Positions 25,875 through 34,455 of a DNA stretch of 64,000 bases are shown one piece after another. The notes below the pieces were generated by a model. It worked only from the letters and a program-made list of their open reading frames with translations. It had not been told where the DNA came from and did not search any database. The position numbers were made by a program, and so were the translations under genes. Numbering within the stretch: position 1 is the first letter of the stretch; each line of letters begins with the position of its first letter. The DNA comes from Caulobacter sp. BK020. Its GTDB lineage: Bacteria; Pseudomonadota; Alphaproteobacteria; Caulobacterales; Caulobacteraceae. Location of the stretch: NCBI RefSeq assembly GCF_004342605.1, contig NZ_SLZL01000008.1, positions 1 through 64,000 of the forward strand. Reading direction: 5' to 3'.

Positions 25875-26264
25875 ATGCCCAAGACCGTCATCATCCCGCC
25901 CGGCACGGGCACGCCGATCGCGCCGTTCTCGCCGGGGACCCTGGCCGACGGCGTGGTCTATGTCTCGGGCACCCTGGCCTTCGACAAGGACAACAACGTC
26001 GCCTTTCCCGACGACGCCGAGGCCCAGACCCGGCAGGTGCTGGAGACCATCAAGTCGGTGATCGAGACCGCCGGCGGGACCATGGACGACGTGACCATGA
26101 ACCACATCTTCCTGACCGACTGGTCCAACTATCAGACCATCAACAAGGTCTATGCCGAGTACTTCCCCGGCGACAAGCCGGCCCGCTACTGCATCCAGTG
26201 CGGCCTGGTGAAGCCCGGCTTCGTGGTCGAGATCGCCAGCGTCGCCCACATCGGCAAGAAGTAG
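25875..26264 (+). CDS. RutC, RidA-family aminoacrylate deaminase
   Basis: 129 aa, YjgF/YER057c/UK114 (RidA) fold. [40 protein letters not shown], the conserved Arg in [20 protein letters not shown] and the C-terminal EIASVAHIG are family marks. It speeds deamination of peracid or aminoacrylate intermediates of pyrimidine breakdown. AAGGAGACGAC precedes ATG 25875. Its stop codon directly touches the rutD start. Confidence 0.93.
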   Translation: MPKTVIIPPGTGTPIAPFSPGTLADGVVYVSGTLAFDKDNNVAFPDDAEAQTRQVLETIKSVIETAGGTMDDVTMNHIFLTDWSNYQTINKVYAEYFPGDKPARYCIQCGLVKPGFVVEIASVAHIGKK

Positions 26265-27065
26265 ATGCACGGCGGAACCGTCGACGGCCTGTACTACGAG
26301 GTCCATGGCGGACCGGCGGCCGGCCGCGCGACGGTGATCCTGTCGGCCGGCCTGGGCGGTTCGGGGGCGTTCTGGAAACCGCAGATGGACGCCCTGCTCC
26401 AGCGGTTCCGGGTGGTGCTGTACGATCACCGCGGCACGGGGCGCAGCGCCCGGACCCTGACCGAGCCGCACTCGGTGGCCGCCATGGGCGAGGACATCGT
26501 CAAGGTCATGGACGCCCTGGGCCTGGAGCGCGCCCACCTGGTCGGCCACGCGGCGGGCGGCAACGCCGGCCTGGCCCTGGCGCTGGACCACCCCGACCGC
26601 GTCGACAGGCTGGTGGTGGTCAACGGCTGGTCGCGACCCGACCCGCACATCAAGCGCTGCTTCGACACGCGCCTGGCCCTGCTGAACAACACCGGCATCG
26701 CCGCCTATGTCCACGCCCAGCCGATCTTCCTCTATCCGGCCGACTGGCTCTCCGCCAACCACGCCCGGCTGGAGGCCGAGGAGGTCCACCACATCCACGG
26801 CTTCCCGGACCCGGACGTCATGCGGGCCCGCATCCAGGCCCTGCTCGACTTCGATATCGACGCCGACCTGGACAGGATCCGATGCCCGGTGCTGGTCAGC
26901 GCCAGCGCCGACGACATGCTGGTGCCGCTGGCCTGCTCGCGCCGCCTGGCCGAGCGCCTGCCCGACGCCGTGCTCGACATAGCCCCTTGGGGCGGTCACG
27001 GCTTCACGGTGACGGCGCCGGAAGCGTTCAACGCGCGCGTCGTGCGCTTCCTGGAGGGGGCGTGA
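26265..27065 (+). CDS. RutD, aminoacrylate hydrolase
   Basis: 266 aa alpha/beta hydrolase. [12 protein letters not shown] is the oxyanion-side loop, and the nucleophile elbow reads [10 protein letters not shown]. As in E. coli RutD (GHALG), the usual serine is replaced by alanine, a mark of this family and not a defect. [19 protein letters not shown] is a strongly conserved RutD stretch, and the late Asp and His regions ([22 protein letters not shown]) are present. It helps convert aminoacrylate to malonic semialdehyde. It starts immediately after the rutC stop. Confidence 0.92.
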   Translation: MHGGTVDGLYYEVHGGPAAGRATVILSAGLGGSGAFWKPQMDALLQRFRVVLYDHRGTGRSARTLTEPHSVAAMGEDIVKVMDALGLERAHLVGHAAGGNAGLALALDHPDRVDRLVVVNGWSRPDPHIKRCFDTRLALLNNTGIAAYVHAQPIFLYPADWLSANHARLEAEEVHHIHGFPDPDVMRARIQALLDFDIDADLDRIRCPVLVSASADDMLVPLACSRRLAERLPDAVLDIAPWGGHGFTVTAPEAFNARVVRFLEGA

Positions 27066-27082
27066 CGACGCGCTCCGCCCAG

Positions 27083-27182
27083 ATCCTCCCCCTCCGGGGG
27101 GAGGTGGCCCGAAGGGCCGGAGGGGCCCGCCGCCGCGGCTCCCCCTCAGTCGCTTCGCGACAGCTCCTCCGGAGGGGGAGCA
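27083..27182. repeat. Inverted-repeat pair, class F (rutD/rutA gap)
   Basis: The left arm has CCTCCCCCTCCGGGGGGAGG then CCCGAAGGGCCGGAGGGG. The right arm has CCCCCTCAGTCGCTTCGCGA then CTCCTCCGGAGGGGGAG. The class recurs between xylB and xylC and after the sugar porter. Confidence 0.75.
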
Positions 27183-27228
27183 TCGTCCTTGTCGCACTTC
27201 ACAACACAGAAAAGGGGGCACTCATCCC

Positions 27229-28290
<1,062 letters not shown>

Positions 28291-28336
28291 AGAGAGGGGC
28301 CTGCCCCTCTCCGTTCCCCTATGTTAGGCTCCGGCA

Positions 28337-28516
28337 ATGAAGTCCGAACGGTCCATCTTTGACGAGATCGACGTCGACGCCGACAGGGCTGCCGACGCCG
28401 AAGGCTTGGCCGATCTCGACGCGGGCCGCGTGATCTCGCACGAAGCTATGAAAGCCTGGCTGCTGTCGCTGGGTACGGCGAACGAACTTCCACCGCCCCG
28501 CCCGGCCAGATCCTAG
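28337..28516 (+). CDS. Antitoxin of RelE/ParE-type module (59 aa)
   Basis: MKSERSIFDEIDVDADRAAD starts an acidic protein. The C-terminal LDAGRVISHEAMKAWLLSLGTANELPPPRP matches small antitoxins that accompany ParE/RelE toxins in Caulobacter-like genomes (ISHEAV-W-S-G pattern). It ends 15 bases before the toxin start, as expected for a two-gene module. It probably binds the toxin and represses the pair. The base composition is lower in GC than its neighbours. Class assignment (ParD-like or other) is uncertain. Confidence 0.75.
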   Translation: MKSERSIFDEIDVDADRAADAEGLADLDAGRVISHEAMKAWLLSLGTANELPPPRPARS

Positions 28517-28531
28517 ACGTCATCGACGGCG

Positions 28532-28831
28532 ATGAACGACGAGATCGGTCGCCGTTACCGGATCGTCTGGTCGCTTCGTTCCCGGCGCGATATCGAAGGC
28601 ATTCATGCCTACATCGCTCAGGTCGCGCCCCTGGCGGCCGGCCGGTTCATTTCGCGCCTGATCGCGACGGTTGAAAGCTTGGCTGACCAGCCGCTTCGAG
28701 GCCGGCCGCTATACGGCCAGGTTCGCGAAATGGTCGCGGTCAGGCCCTATGTCGTTCGCTATCGGGTGCGAGGCGGCGCCGTGCAGATCATCCGGATCAA
28801 GCACAGCGCCCAAGACTCCGACCAGACCTAG
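28532..28831 (+). CDS. RelE/ParE-family toxin
   Basis: 99 aa. YRIVWSLRSRRDIEGIHAYIAQVAP is the start of the RelE/ParE fold; the rest is LIATVESLADQPLRGRPLYGQVREMVAVRPYVVRYRV. This family poisons either DNA gyrase (ParE) or translation (RelE); the sequence reads more like ParE. It follows its antitoxin. Its stop codon overlaps by four bases the stop of the convergent FKBP gene. Confidence 0.85.
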   Translation: MNDEIGRRYRIVWSLRSRRDIEGIHAYIAQVAPLAAGRFISRLIATVESLADQPLRGRPLYGQVREMVAVRPYVVRYRVRGGAVQIIRIKHSAQDSDQT

Positions 28832-29334
28832 TCCACCGCCAGCATGTCGATCAGCTGCAGCCGGAACACCAGCACGCTGTTGGCCGGGATCGGGCCGGCG
28901 GCGCGTTCGCCATAGGCCAGGTTGGCCGGGATCCACAGGGTCCATTCGTCGCCGACATGCATCATCGGCAGGGCCTCCAGCCAGCCGGGGATCAGGCCCT
29001 CGGCCGGCATGATCGCCGCCTGCTTGCGCTCGAACGAGCTGTCGAACACCGTGCCGTCCAGCAGCTTGCCCTCGTAGTGGACCTTGACGATGTCGCCGAG
29101 CTTCGGGGACTTGCCGGTCTTGGGGCCCGAGGTCGTGACCTTGTACTGCAGGCCCGAGGCCGTGGTGATCACGCCCGGCGCCTTGGCGTTCTTGGCCAGG
29201 AACGCCTGGCCCTCGGCCAGGGTCTTGGACGTGTCGATGGCGGCCGCCAGCTGGGGCGGCGCCGAGGCCTCCTGCGCCAGGGCGGGAGCTGACAGCAGGG
29301 AAAGGCCCAGGACCAGGCCGGCGATACGGTTCAT
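28828..29334 (-). CDS. FKBP-type peptidyl-prolyl isomerase, exported
   Basis: 168 aa. Signal peptide MNRIAGLVLGLSLLSAPALA with cleavage before QEASA. A short helical N-terminal part (about 25-55) precedes the FKBP domain: GDIVKVHYEGKLLDGTVFDSS, IPGWLEALPMMHVGDEWTLWIP, LAYGERAAGPIPANSVLVFRLQL. All expected active-site aromatics are there. It is a periplasmic folding catalyst, FkpA/Mip type but shorter. ATG 29332-29334 was chosen because it gives a proper signal peptide; ATG 29349 adds five residues. Confidence 0.9.
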   Translation of the reverse strand: MNRIAGLVLGLSLLSAPALAQEASAPPQLAAAIDTSKTLAEGQAFLAKNAKAPGVITTASGLQYKVTTSGPKTGKSPKLGDIVKVHYEGKLLDGTVFDSSFERKQAAIMPAEGLIPGWLEALPMMHVGDEWTLWIPANLAYGERAAGPIPANSVLVFRLQLIDMLAVD

Positions 29335-29437
29335 GCGAAGACAGTCCATTCGAAGCGGAAGCTCGCGCTGTCTTTCACGGAACCCATGGCGGCATCAAGA
29401 CCGCGCGTGGGATCGGGGGGATGAAGGGTCGACACGC

Positions 29438-29548
29438 CGTGCGTCCTTCGAGGCCCGCTGCGCGGGCGCCTCAGATGAGGACCGTTGTGGCTCTGCTTCC
29501 TCATCCTGAGGTGCGCGCTCCTGAGCGCGCCTCGAAGGACGCACGGCC
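29438..29548. repeat. Inverted-repeat pair, class A
   Basis: CCGTGCGTCCTTCGAGG ... TCAGATGAGGA on the left; TCCTCATCCTGAGG ... CCTCGAAGGACGCACGG on the right. The left arm has lost two bases of the CTCAGGATGAGG core, so it has decayed. It lies between the FKBP gene and the M61 peptidase gene. Confidence 0.85.
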
Positions 29549-29614
29549 CCCTGACATCGAAAAGGCCGCCGGACTCTCCACCGGCGGCCCCTTCAGCTGC
29601 GAACAATTCAGCCT

Positions 29615-31552
29615 CTACTTCTTCGGCGAATAGATGTCGTCCAGCCGCGCCGGCGTGCCCTCGATGCGCTCCAGGCGCGGATACTTCAGGCCGCCGTGGT
29701 AGTCGATCTTGACGGTCCGGTAGCGCTCGCCGTCCTTGATCAGCAGTTCGACGACCGGCGCGTCGGCCTTGGCCGTGGCCTTGACCGCGTCCCTGACGCC
29801 GTCGTCGCTGTAGGCCACGCCGTTGACCGCGACGATGGTCTCGCCGGCCGTCAGCCCCGCCTTGAACGCGGGGGTATCCCAGTTGACCGCCGACAGCACG
29901 CCGTCCTTGCCGATCGTGATCCCCAGCGAATAGCTGAGATTGACGATCTTGCCCTTGGTCTCGGCCGCCTTGAAGAACTCGGTCGGCGTGTCGGTATAGA
30001 CCAGCTTGTAGCCCCCGCGGGTCAGGCCATCCAGCGGGGCGTGCTCGGACAGGCCCTCGATGCGGGTCTTCAGGAAGCTGGCCCAGTCGTAGGGGACCAC
30101 GCCGTTCAGAGTCTGGACCACGGTGTCGAAGTCGTAGGTCAGCGGCACGTAGGAGCCGTTCTCGACGCCGAAGAAGGCCTTGGCGAAGTCGTCCAGCGAC
30201 TTCTTGCCGCCAGTCTTCTCGCGGATCAGCGTGTCGGCGTCGAGCCAGACCAGCTGGCCTTCCGAATAGTAGTCCTCGCTGCGCTGCCAGCTGGTCCACG
30301 AGGCCGGCTTGCGATTGGCGATGATCGGGTCGTTGGTGGTGTCCAGCACGTTGCGCCACTGGCGGCCGGCGCGAGTATCGTACAGGGCGGCGGTCATGGC
30401 CAGCGACTCCAGGCCCTGCTGCTTGGTCTGCAGGCCCGAGCGGGCGGCCAGCACATTGCCCCAGTACTGGGTCTGGCCCTCATAGACCCACATCAGGCTG
30501 TCGCGCATCGGCTCGTTCAGCGTCGGGGTGTAGAGGTCGGCCCCGCGGCGGAACTTGCCGTTCCACGAGTGGGTGTATTCGTGGGCCAGCAGGTCGCGGC
30601 CGACGAAGGTCTTGTCCCAGTCGGTGAAATACTTGGGGACCACGCCGTTCTCGCTGGAGCGGTGATGCTCCAGGCCGATGCCGCCCATCTTGTCGGTCAG
30701 GGCCAGCAGGAAGTCGTAATGGTCGTAGTGGTGCGCGCCGTAAAGCTTGTAGGCCTGCTGCACCAGGTTGCGATGGATCTGCAGGGCCTCAGGCTTGATG
30801 TCCAGCAGCTCGGGCTTGTCGGCGACGATGTTCAGCCGCACCGGCACGGCCGCGCCCGGGTCCAGGTCCACCTGCTTGTAGTAGCGGCCGGCGAACATCG
30901 GCGAGTCGACCAGGGTCTCGAAGGTGGTGGTCTTGAAGGTGGTGGTCTGGCCGTCGCTAGCCCCCTTCTCCAGGGCCGTGCCGAAGCCCCAGCCCTGCGG
31001 CAGCTTCACGGTCGGCTCCACCTGGATGCGGCGGGTGTAGTAGCCGGCCGGATAGAAGCCCAGCTGCAGCCACTGCACGTTCAGCATGTCGTCGGTGACC
31101 AGGATGCGGCCGACGTCGCCCTTCACCGGGGTGAGGAACTGGAAGCTGACCTGGATCTCGGTCGCGCCGTCCGGCACGTCGAAGTGGAAGGCGTGGACGG
31201 CGACCGGATCGCGGGTCCACGGCAGGGTCTTGCCGCCCGCGGTGATCACCAGCCCGGCCATCTTGTCCAGGTCGTTGCGCGGCGAGTGGCCGCCGGGCAC
31301 CCACTGCGGATACAGGATGGTCATTGGGCCGGGCTTGGCGACCGGGATCGTCTCGCGGACCTGGAAGATCTTGCGGTCCAGGTCGGTGGCGTCGACCGAC
31401 AGCTTCAGCACGCCGGGATAGGCGACGTCCTGGGCGGCAGCGATCGGCGGCGTCGGCGGGGCCTGGACCGGGAGGCGCTCCTGGGCGAAGGCGCTGGAGA
31501 GGCCCAGGGACAGGGCGACGGCGGAGGCGGTAAAGAACAGCGTTTTCAACAA
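29615..31552 (-). CDS. M61-family metallopeptidase with PDZ domain, exported
   Basis: 645 aa. Signal peptide MLKTLFFTASAVALSLGLSSAFA. The N-terminal beta domain (about 45-270) precedes the catalytic part. GGIGLEHHRSS and the zinc motif HEYTHSWNGK (HExxH) are followed by the glutamate in WVYEGQTQYWG. A C-terminal PDZ domain (about 540-625, LGITIGKDGVLSAVNWDTPAFKAGLTAGETIVAVNG) is present. This is the glycyl-aminopeptidase M61 family of the Sphingomonas type, acting in the periplasm. It stands alone. An inverted repeat, TTGACCG-N7-CGGTCAA, lies 104-124 bases upstream. Confidence 0.93.
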   Translation of the reverse strand: MLKTLFFTASAVALSLGLSSAFAQERLPVQAPPTPPIAAAQDVAYPGVLKLSVDATDLDRKIFQVRETIPVAKPGPMTILYPQWVPGGHSPRNDLDKMAGLVITAGGKTLPWTRDPVAVHAFHFDVPDGATEIQVSFQFLTPVKGDVGRILVTDDMLNVQWLQLGFYPAGYYTRRIQVEPTVKLPQGWGFGTALEKGASDGQTTTFKTTTFETLVDSPMFAGRYYKQVDLDPGAAVPVRLNIVADKPELLDIKPEALQIHRNLVQQAYKLYGAHHYDHYDFLLALTDKMGGIGLEHHRSSENGVVPKYFTDWDKTFVGRDLLAHEYTHSWNGKFRRGADLYTPTLNEPMRDSLMWVYEGQTQYWGNVLAARSGLQTKQQGLESLAMTAALYDTRAGRQWRNVLDTTNDPIIANRKPASWTSWQRSEDYYSEGQLVWLDADTLIREKTGGKKSLDDFAKAFFGVENGSYVPLTYDFDTVVQTLNGVVPYDWASFLKTRIEGLSEHAPLDGLTRGGYKLVYTDTPTEFFKAAETKGKIVNLSYSLGITIGKDGVLSAVNWDTPAFKAGLTAGETIVAVNGVAYSDDGVRDAVKATAKADAPVVELLIKDGERYRTVKIDYHGGLKYPRLERIEGTPARLDDIYSPKK

Positions 31553-31800
31553 ACGACCCCAATGCGACGCGCGGGCGTCTCCCCGCGACGAAAGGCGGCA
31601 TACTTCTCCTCTAAAGCGGGGCTTGTCGAGGTCGTCCGTGGCGTTGTCGCGTGGGTTGACCGAGTTTTACGGTCAAGCCCGCCGCAGGGGCGCCGGTTGA
31701 CCTTGGGTGGTCGGTGTTTGGAGGGCGGACCAGGGCGTTGGGGCCGGGCGGCTTGGCGGTCACGCCGCCAACAAGCGGCCATGGCGGCCGGGACCGTCCC

Positions 31801-32430
31801 TCAAAGGGGCGGCTCAGCACTCAAAAGCCAGCCCACGACCATGCGCTCGAAATCGACATAGGGCACGGTATCGGGGTCGAATTCGAGGTCGGCCGCGAGC
31901 GTCGGTAGATCCGCCATGAACGACTGAAGGAGCCGCGACACACGATCTGCGCTTGGTAACTGCCGCCGCGAAACATTGGCCAGCCAATCCCGCGTCTTGC
32001 GGAGGGCCGTGACGGCGTCGCCGTCGTGACCGTGGATGTCCATACCCGCAAGGTCGGAGACGAAGCGTTGATAACGGTAGCGCTCGACGTCCAGGATCAG
32101 GAGGCGCTTCGCGCTTTGGCCTTGGCCGCCAAACCTCTTGGCTCCCAAGAACAGGCCCAACTCCAAGGGCATATTGAAGCGCGGAAGCTGGTGAACCTCG
32201 TCAAGCTCGGTTCGCGACAGGTCATGGATGCCGTACCGGCATTCGCCGATCATGCCATAGAGCTTGTCAATCCGGGTCTGGCCGCCGTCGTCGAGCTCCA
32301 TGGCCGATCGGGGACGGAAGCCGCAAGCGTAGATCGCGAAAATGATCGCTCTGAAGGTCGGAGTGTAAGCGCGATCGAAGGGGCAATTGATGAAGACATC
32401 GTCGGCCGATGTCCCCCCACGCGGAGCCAA
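31801..32430 (-). CDS. TIR-like fold protein of unknown function
   Basis: 209 aa. It begins DDVFINCPFDRAYTPTFRAI, which lines up with the first strand and helix of TIR and related nucleotide-binding folds. GECRYGIHDLSR and FNMPLELGLFLGAKRFG follow, with a glutamate where TIR NADases carry theirs. The second half (VSDLAGMDIHGHDGDAV, VRDWL-like helix) is family-specific. I remember similar proteins from variable genomic regions, function unproven. The TTG start at 32430 is three bases after the stop of the small upstream gene, suggesting translational coupling. GC is lower than around it, which hints at transfer. A defence or NAD-cleaving role is only a hypothesis. Confidence 0.6.
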   Translation of the reverse strand: MAPRGGTSADDVFINCPFDRAYTPTFRAIIFAIYACGFRPRSAMELDDGGQTRIDKLYGMIGECRYGIHDLSRTELDEVHQLPRFNMPLELGLFLGAKRFGGQGQSAKRLLILDVERYRYQRFVSDLAGMDIHGHDGDAVTALRKTRDWLANVSRRQLPSADRVSRLLQSFMADLPTLAADLEFDPDTVPYVDFERMVVGWLLSAEPPL

Positions 32431-32433
32431 GGG

Positions 32434-32607
32434 CTATTTCTTCTTGCCTTGAATGTTCTGAGCAACCTGGCTGGCTTCCCGAACCGTGATCGAACTGCCT
32501 TTCGATGCAGGACTCAGGATGAACCGCCCCGTCGCCGCGCTGCGGCCAGCCACCATGCCGCTGTGCTTTCCAGACTTCGGTGGGGCTTGGTTGGTGCGGG
32601 TGGCCAT
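32434..32607 (-). CDS. Small basic protein partnered with TIR-like gene (57 aa)
   Basis: MATRTNQAPPKSGKHSGMVA then GRSAATGRFILSPASKGSSI and TVREASQVAQNIQGKKK. The GRFIL-PASKG-SIT pattern with a short helix recalls very small Phd/AbrB-like or RHH-like partner proteins, but I cannot assign it. It lies directly upstream of the TIR-like gene with a three-base gap, so both are almost certainly one transcript. It may be a regulator or antitoxin of the larger protein. Confidence 0.5.
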   Translation of the reverse strand: MATRTNQAPPKSGKHSGMVAGRSAATGRFILSPASKGSSITVREASQVAQNIQGKKK

Positions 32608-32676
32608 ACGAAGAATGTGCGTAGTCGATCCGAAAACAGCAAGAGATAAATGGACGGCGGGCGTCGCTGTCGCCTC

Positions 32677-33060
32677 CTAAGCCGCCGCGTCGAACCGCGC
32701 CTCCAGCGCCCGCACCGCGCCCAGCAGGCGGCCGGGGGTGATGGGCTTTTCAAGGCGGGCGTCGCCGCGCTCGTCGTCCTTGAGCAGATGCTCGTCGCGG
32801 GCCGAGGCCAGCAGCACGGCCGTGCGTGCGCCCCGCCGGCGGCGGGTAGCCTTGATCAGCTCGCCGCCGGTCATGCGCGGCATGGCGAAGTCGGTGATCA
32901 GCAGGTCGGGGTCAAAGGCGTCCATGGCCTGCAGCGCCTGCTCGCCGTCGCGGCAGATCAGCACCTCGAAACCGGCTTCGCGCAGGGTGATTTCGTGGAT
33001 GGTGGCCAGGAGGAGGTCGTCCTCCGCGACTAGGATCTTGTGCAACGTCCGCCCCGACAT
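32677..33060 (-). CDS. Single-domain response regulator (receiver only)
   Basis: About 127 aa. Receiver features: HKILVAEDDLLLA acidic pair, phospho-acceptor Asp in PDLLITDFAMPRMTGGEL at about residue 53, Thr/Ser and Lys positions AVLLASARDE and LEKPITPGRLL. There is no output domain, so it acts by protein contact, like CpdR or DivK-type regulators. Start ATG 33060; an in-frame TTG at 33096 is less likely. Directly upstream is a TTAA-N7-TTAA motif matching the CtrA binding site, which suggests cell-cycle control. Confidence 0.85.
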   Translation of the reverse strand: MSGRTLHKILVAEDDLLLATIHEITLREAGFEVLICRDGEQALQAMDAFDPDLLITDFAMPRMTGGELIKATRRRRGARTAVLLASARDEHLLKDDERGDARLEKPITPGRLLGAVRALEARFDAAA

Positions 33061-33079
33061 GCTTAACGACTGGTTAAGC
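33061..33079. promoter_or_regulatory. CtrA-type binding site
   Basis: GCTTAAC-GACTG-GTTAAGC, a perfect 7-bp inverted repeat that contains TTAA-N7-TTAA (33063-33077), the Caulobacter CtrA consensus. It abuts the ATG of the response-regulator gene, so bound CtrA would most likely block transcription or the start region. The other TTAA pair noticed (943-953) has the wrong spacing. Confidence 0.6.
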
Positions 33080-33203
33080 ACGATTAGCCCGGCCAAATCG
33101 CGCCGTCGCCGTGCGCTATCGTCGCAGTCGGCAACCCCAGAACGCTTTCATTTTAAGGGAAAACTCACGCGTGTGACGGCCGCCGCACGGGAGGGCTTGC
33201 TTT

Positions 33204-33218
33204 TGCAAGTCGTTCTCA
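33204..33218. promoter_or_regulatory. Fur-like box before the PepSY gene
   Basis: TGCAAGTCGTTCTCA. Read on the other strand it is TGAGAACGACTTGCA, matching 12 of 15 positions of the TGAGAATCATTTGCA Fur half-site form. It ends three bases before the first start codon of the PepSY/ApbE/reductase cluster. Iron repression is inferred and agrees with the gene content. Confidence 0.45.
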
Positions 33219-33221
33219 AGT

Positions 33222-33896
33222 ATGGGCTTGAAGCTCAGCCAAGAACCCCTCGCGCCCCCGGATTTCGTGAAGACCGCCCCCGCCCAGCAAAGCCGCTCGT
33301 TCTGGCTCAAGCAGCTGCACCAGTGGCACTGGATCAGCGCCGCCCTGAGCCTGGTGGGCATGCTGCTGTTCGCGGTCACCGGCTTCACCCTCAACCACGC
33401 CGGCCAGATCGAGGCCCAGCCCAAGGTGGTCAGCCGCAAGGCGACCGTGCCCGCCGAACTGCTTTACCTGCTGGCCTCGGGCCCGCCCGAAGGCAAGCGC
33501 CCGCTGCCGCCGCAGCTCGAGACCTGGCTGGACAAGGCGGTCGACGCCGACATCGCCGGCCGCGAAGGCGAATGGTCGCAGGAGGAGGTCTATGTCGCCC
33601 TCCCCCGCCCCGGCGGCGACGCCTGGATCAGCATCGACCGCGCGACCGGCGCCGTGGAGCACGAGAAGACCACGCGCGGCGCGATCAGCCTGCTCAACGA
33701 CCTGCACAAGGGCCGCAACGCCGGCAAGGCCTGGGGCTGGTTCATCGACATCTTCGCCGGGGCCTGCGTGGTGTTCGCGGTCACAGGCCTGATCCTGCTG
33801 CAGTTCCACGCCCGGGCCCGTCCCCTGACCTGGCCCCTGGTGGCCGGCGGCCTGATGATCCCGCTGTTGCTCGTCATCCTTTTCGTCCACCTGTGA
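33222..33896 (+). CDS. PepSY-associated transmembrane protein (iron-reductase type)
   Basis: 224 aa. Four hydrophobic parts in the usual pattern: WLKQLHQWHWISAALSLVGMLLFAVTGFTLNHA with membrane histidines, a periplasmic PepSY-like domain (about 55-150), then WFIDIFAGACVVFAVTGLILLQ and the last helix LVAGGLMIPLLLVILFV. HQWH and NDLHKGRNAGKAWGW fit a haem-coordinating ferric-reductase relative. Followed at 11 bases by DUF2271, then DUF4198, ApbE and a flavoreductase, a known assembly in iron-uptake regions. ATG 33222 has no obvious ribosome site; the transcript may be leaderless. Confidence 0.85.
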   Translation: MGLKLSQEPLAPPDFVKTAPAQQSRSFWLKQLHQWHWISAALSLVGMLLFAVTGFTLNHAGQIEAQPKVVSRKATVPAELLYLLASGPPEGKRPLPPQLETWLDKAVDADIAGREGEWSQEEVYVALPRPGGDAWISIDRATGAVEHEKTTRGAISLLNDLHKGRNAGKAWGWFIDIFAGACVVFAVTGLILLQFHARARPLTWPLVAGGLMIPLLLVILFVHL

Positions 33897-33907
33897 GGCG
33901 TCCCGCC

Positions 33908-34423
33908 ATGAAGCGTTCCCTATCCCTGCTGACCTTCTCGGCCCTCGCCGGCGCTACCCCCGCCGTGGCCGCCGACCTTGCCGTCACGGTGGAGGTGCCG
34001 CGCCTGACGGTCGCGGAGTACCACAAGCCCTATGTCTCGATCTGGATCGAGAACCCGGCCGACGCCACTGCCGCCGGCACCCTGGCGGTCTGGTACGACG
34101 CCGGCTCCAAGGAGGACAAAGGCGTCAAGTGGCTGAAGGACATGCGCCAGTGGTGGCGCAAGGCCGGTCGCACCATGAGCTTCCCCGCCGACGGGATCAG
34201 CGGCGCGACCCGCGCGCCCGGCCCGCAGAAGCTGGTGTTCAGCGGCGCCAAGGGTGCGCTCAAGGACCTCAAACCCGGCCAGTACAACCTGGTGGTCGAG
34301 GCGGCTCGCGAAGTCGGCGGCCAGGAGGCCGTCCGCGTGCCCTTCGTCTGGGGCAAGCCCGGCAAGCCCGCTACCGCCAAGGGCGCAACCGAGGTCGGCG
34401 CCGTCACCGTCGCCGTCAAGTAG
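33908..34423 (+). CDS. DUF2271 domain periplasmic protein
   Basis: 171 aa. Signal MKRSLSLLTFSALAGATPAVA cut before ADLAVTVEVP. DUF2271 core: KPYVSIWIENP, GTLAVWYDAGSKEDKGVKWLKDMRQWWRKAGR, DGISGATRAPGPQKLVFSG and NLVVEAAREVGGQEAVRVPF. This family goes with PepSY membrane proteins and ApbE and is thought to take part in flavin-linked extracytoplasmic electron transfer; its exact job is unknown. GAGGCG precedes ATG 33908. It lies 11 bases after the PepSY stop and 32 before the DUF4198 start, in one operon. Confidence 0.88.
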   Translation: MKRSLSLLTFSALAGATPAVAADLAVTVEVPRLTVAEYHKPYVSIWIENPADATAAGTLAVWYDAGSKEDKGVKWLKDMRQWWRKAGRTMSFPADGISGATRAPGPQKLVFSGAKGALKDLKPGQYNLVVEAAREVGGQEAVRVPFVWGKPGKPATAKGATEVGAVTVAVK

Positions 34424-34455
34424 ATCCCCGAAACCCGCTCCCAGAGAGAACCGCC

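Noticed and set aside
26541..26580. RutD apparently lacking the nucleophile serine (GHAAGG)
   Set aside because: E. coli RutD also has alanine at this place (GHALG), so it is a family trait and not a damaged gene.
31656..31676. TTGACCG-N7-CGGTCAA inverted repeat as a RutR site
   Set aside because: Half-sites resemble RutR but the spacer is seven bases instead of the short E. coli spacing, and the adjacent gene is an M61 peptidase. It could still be an operator for something else.
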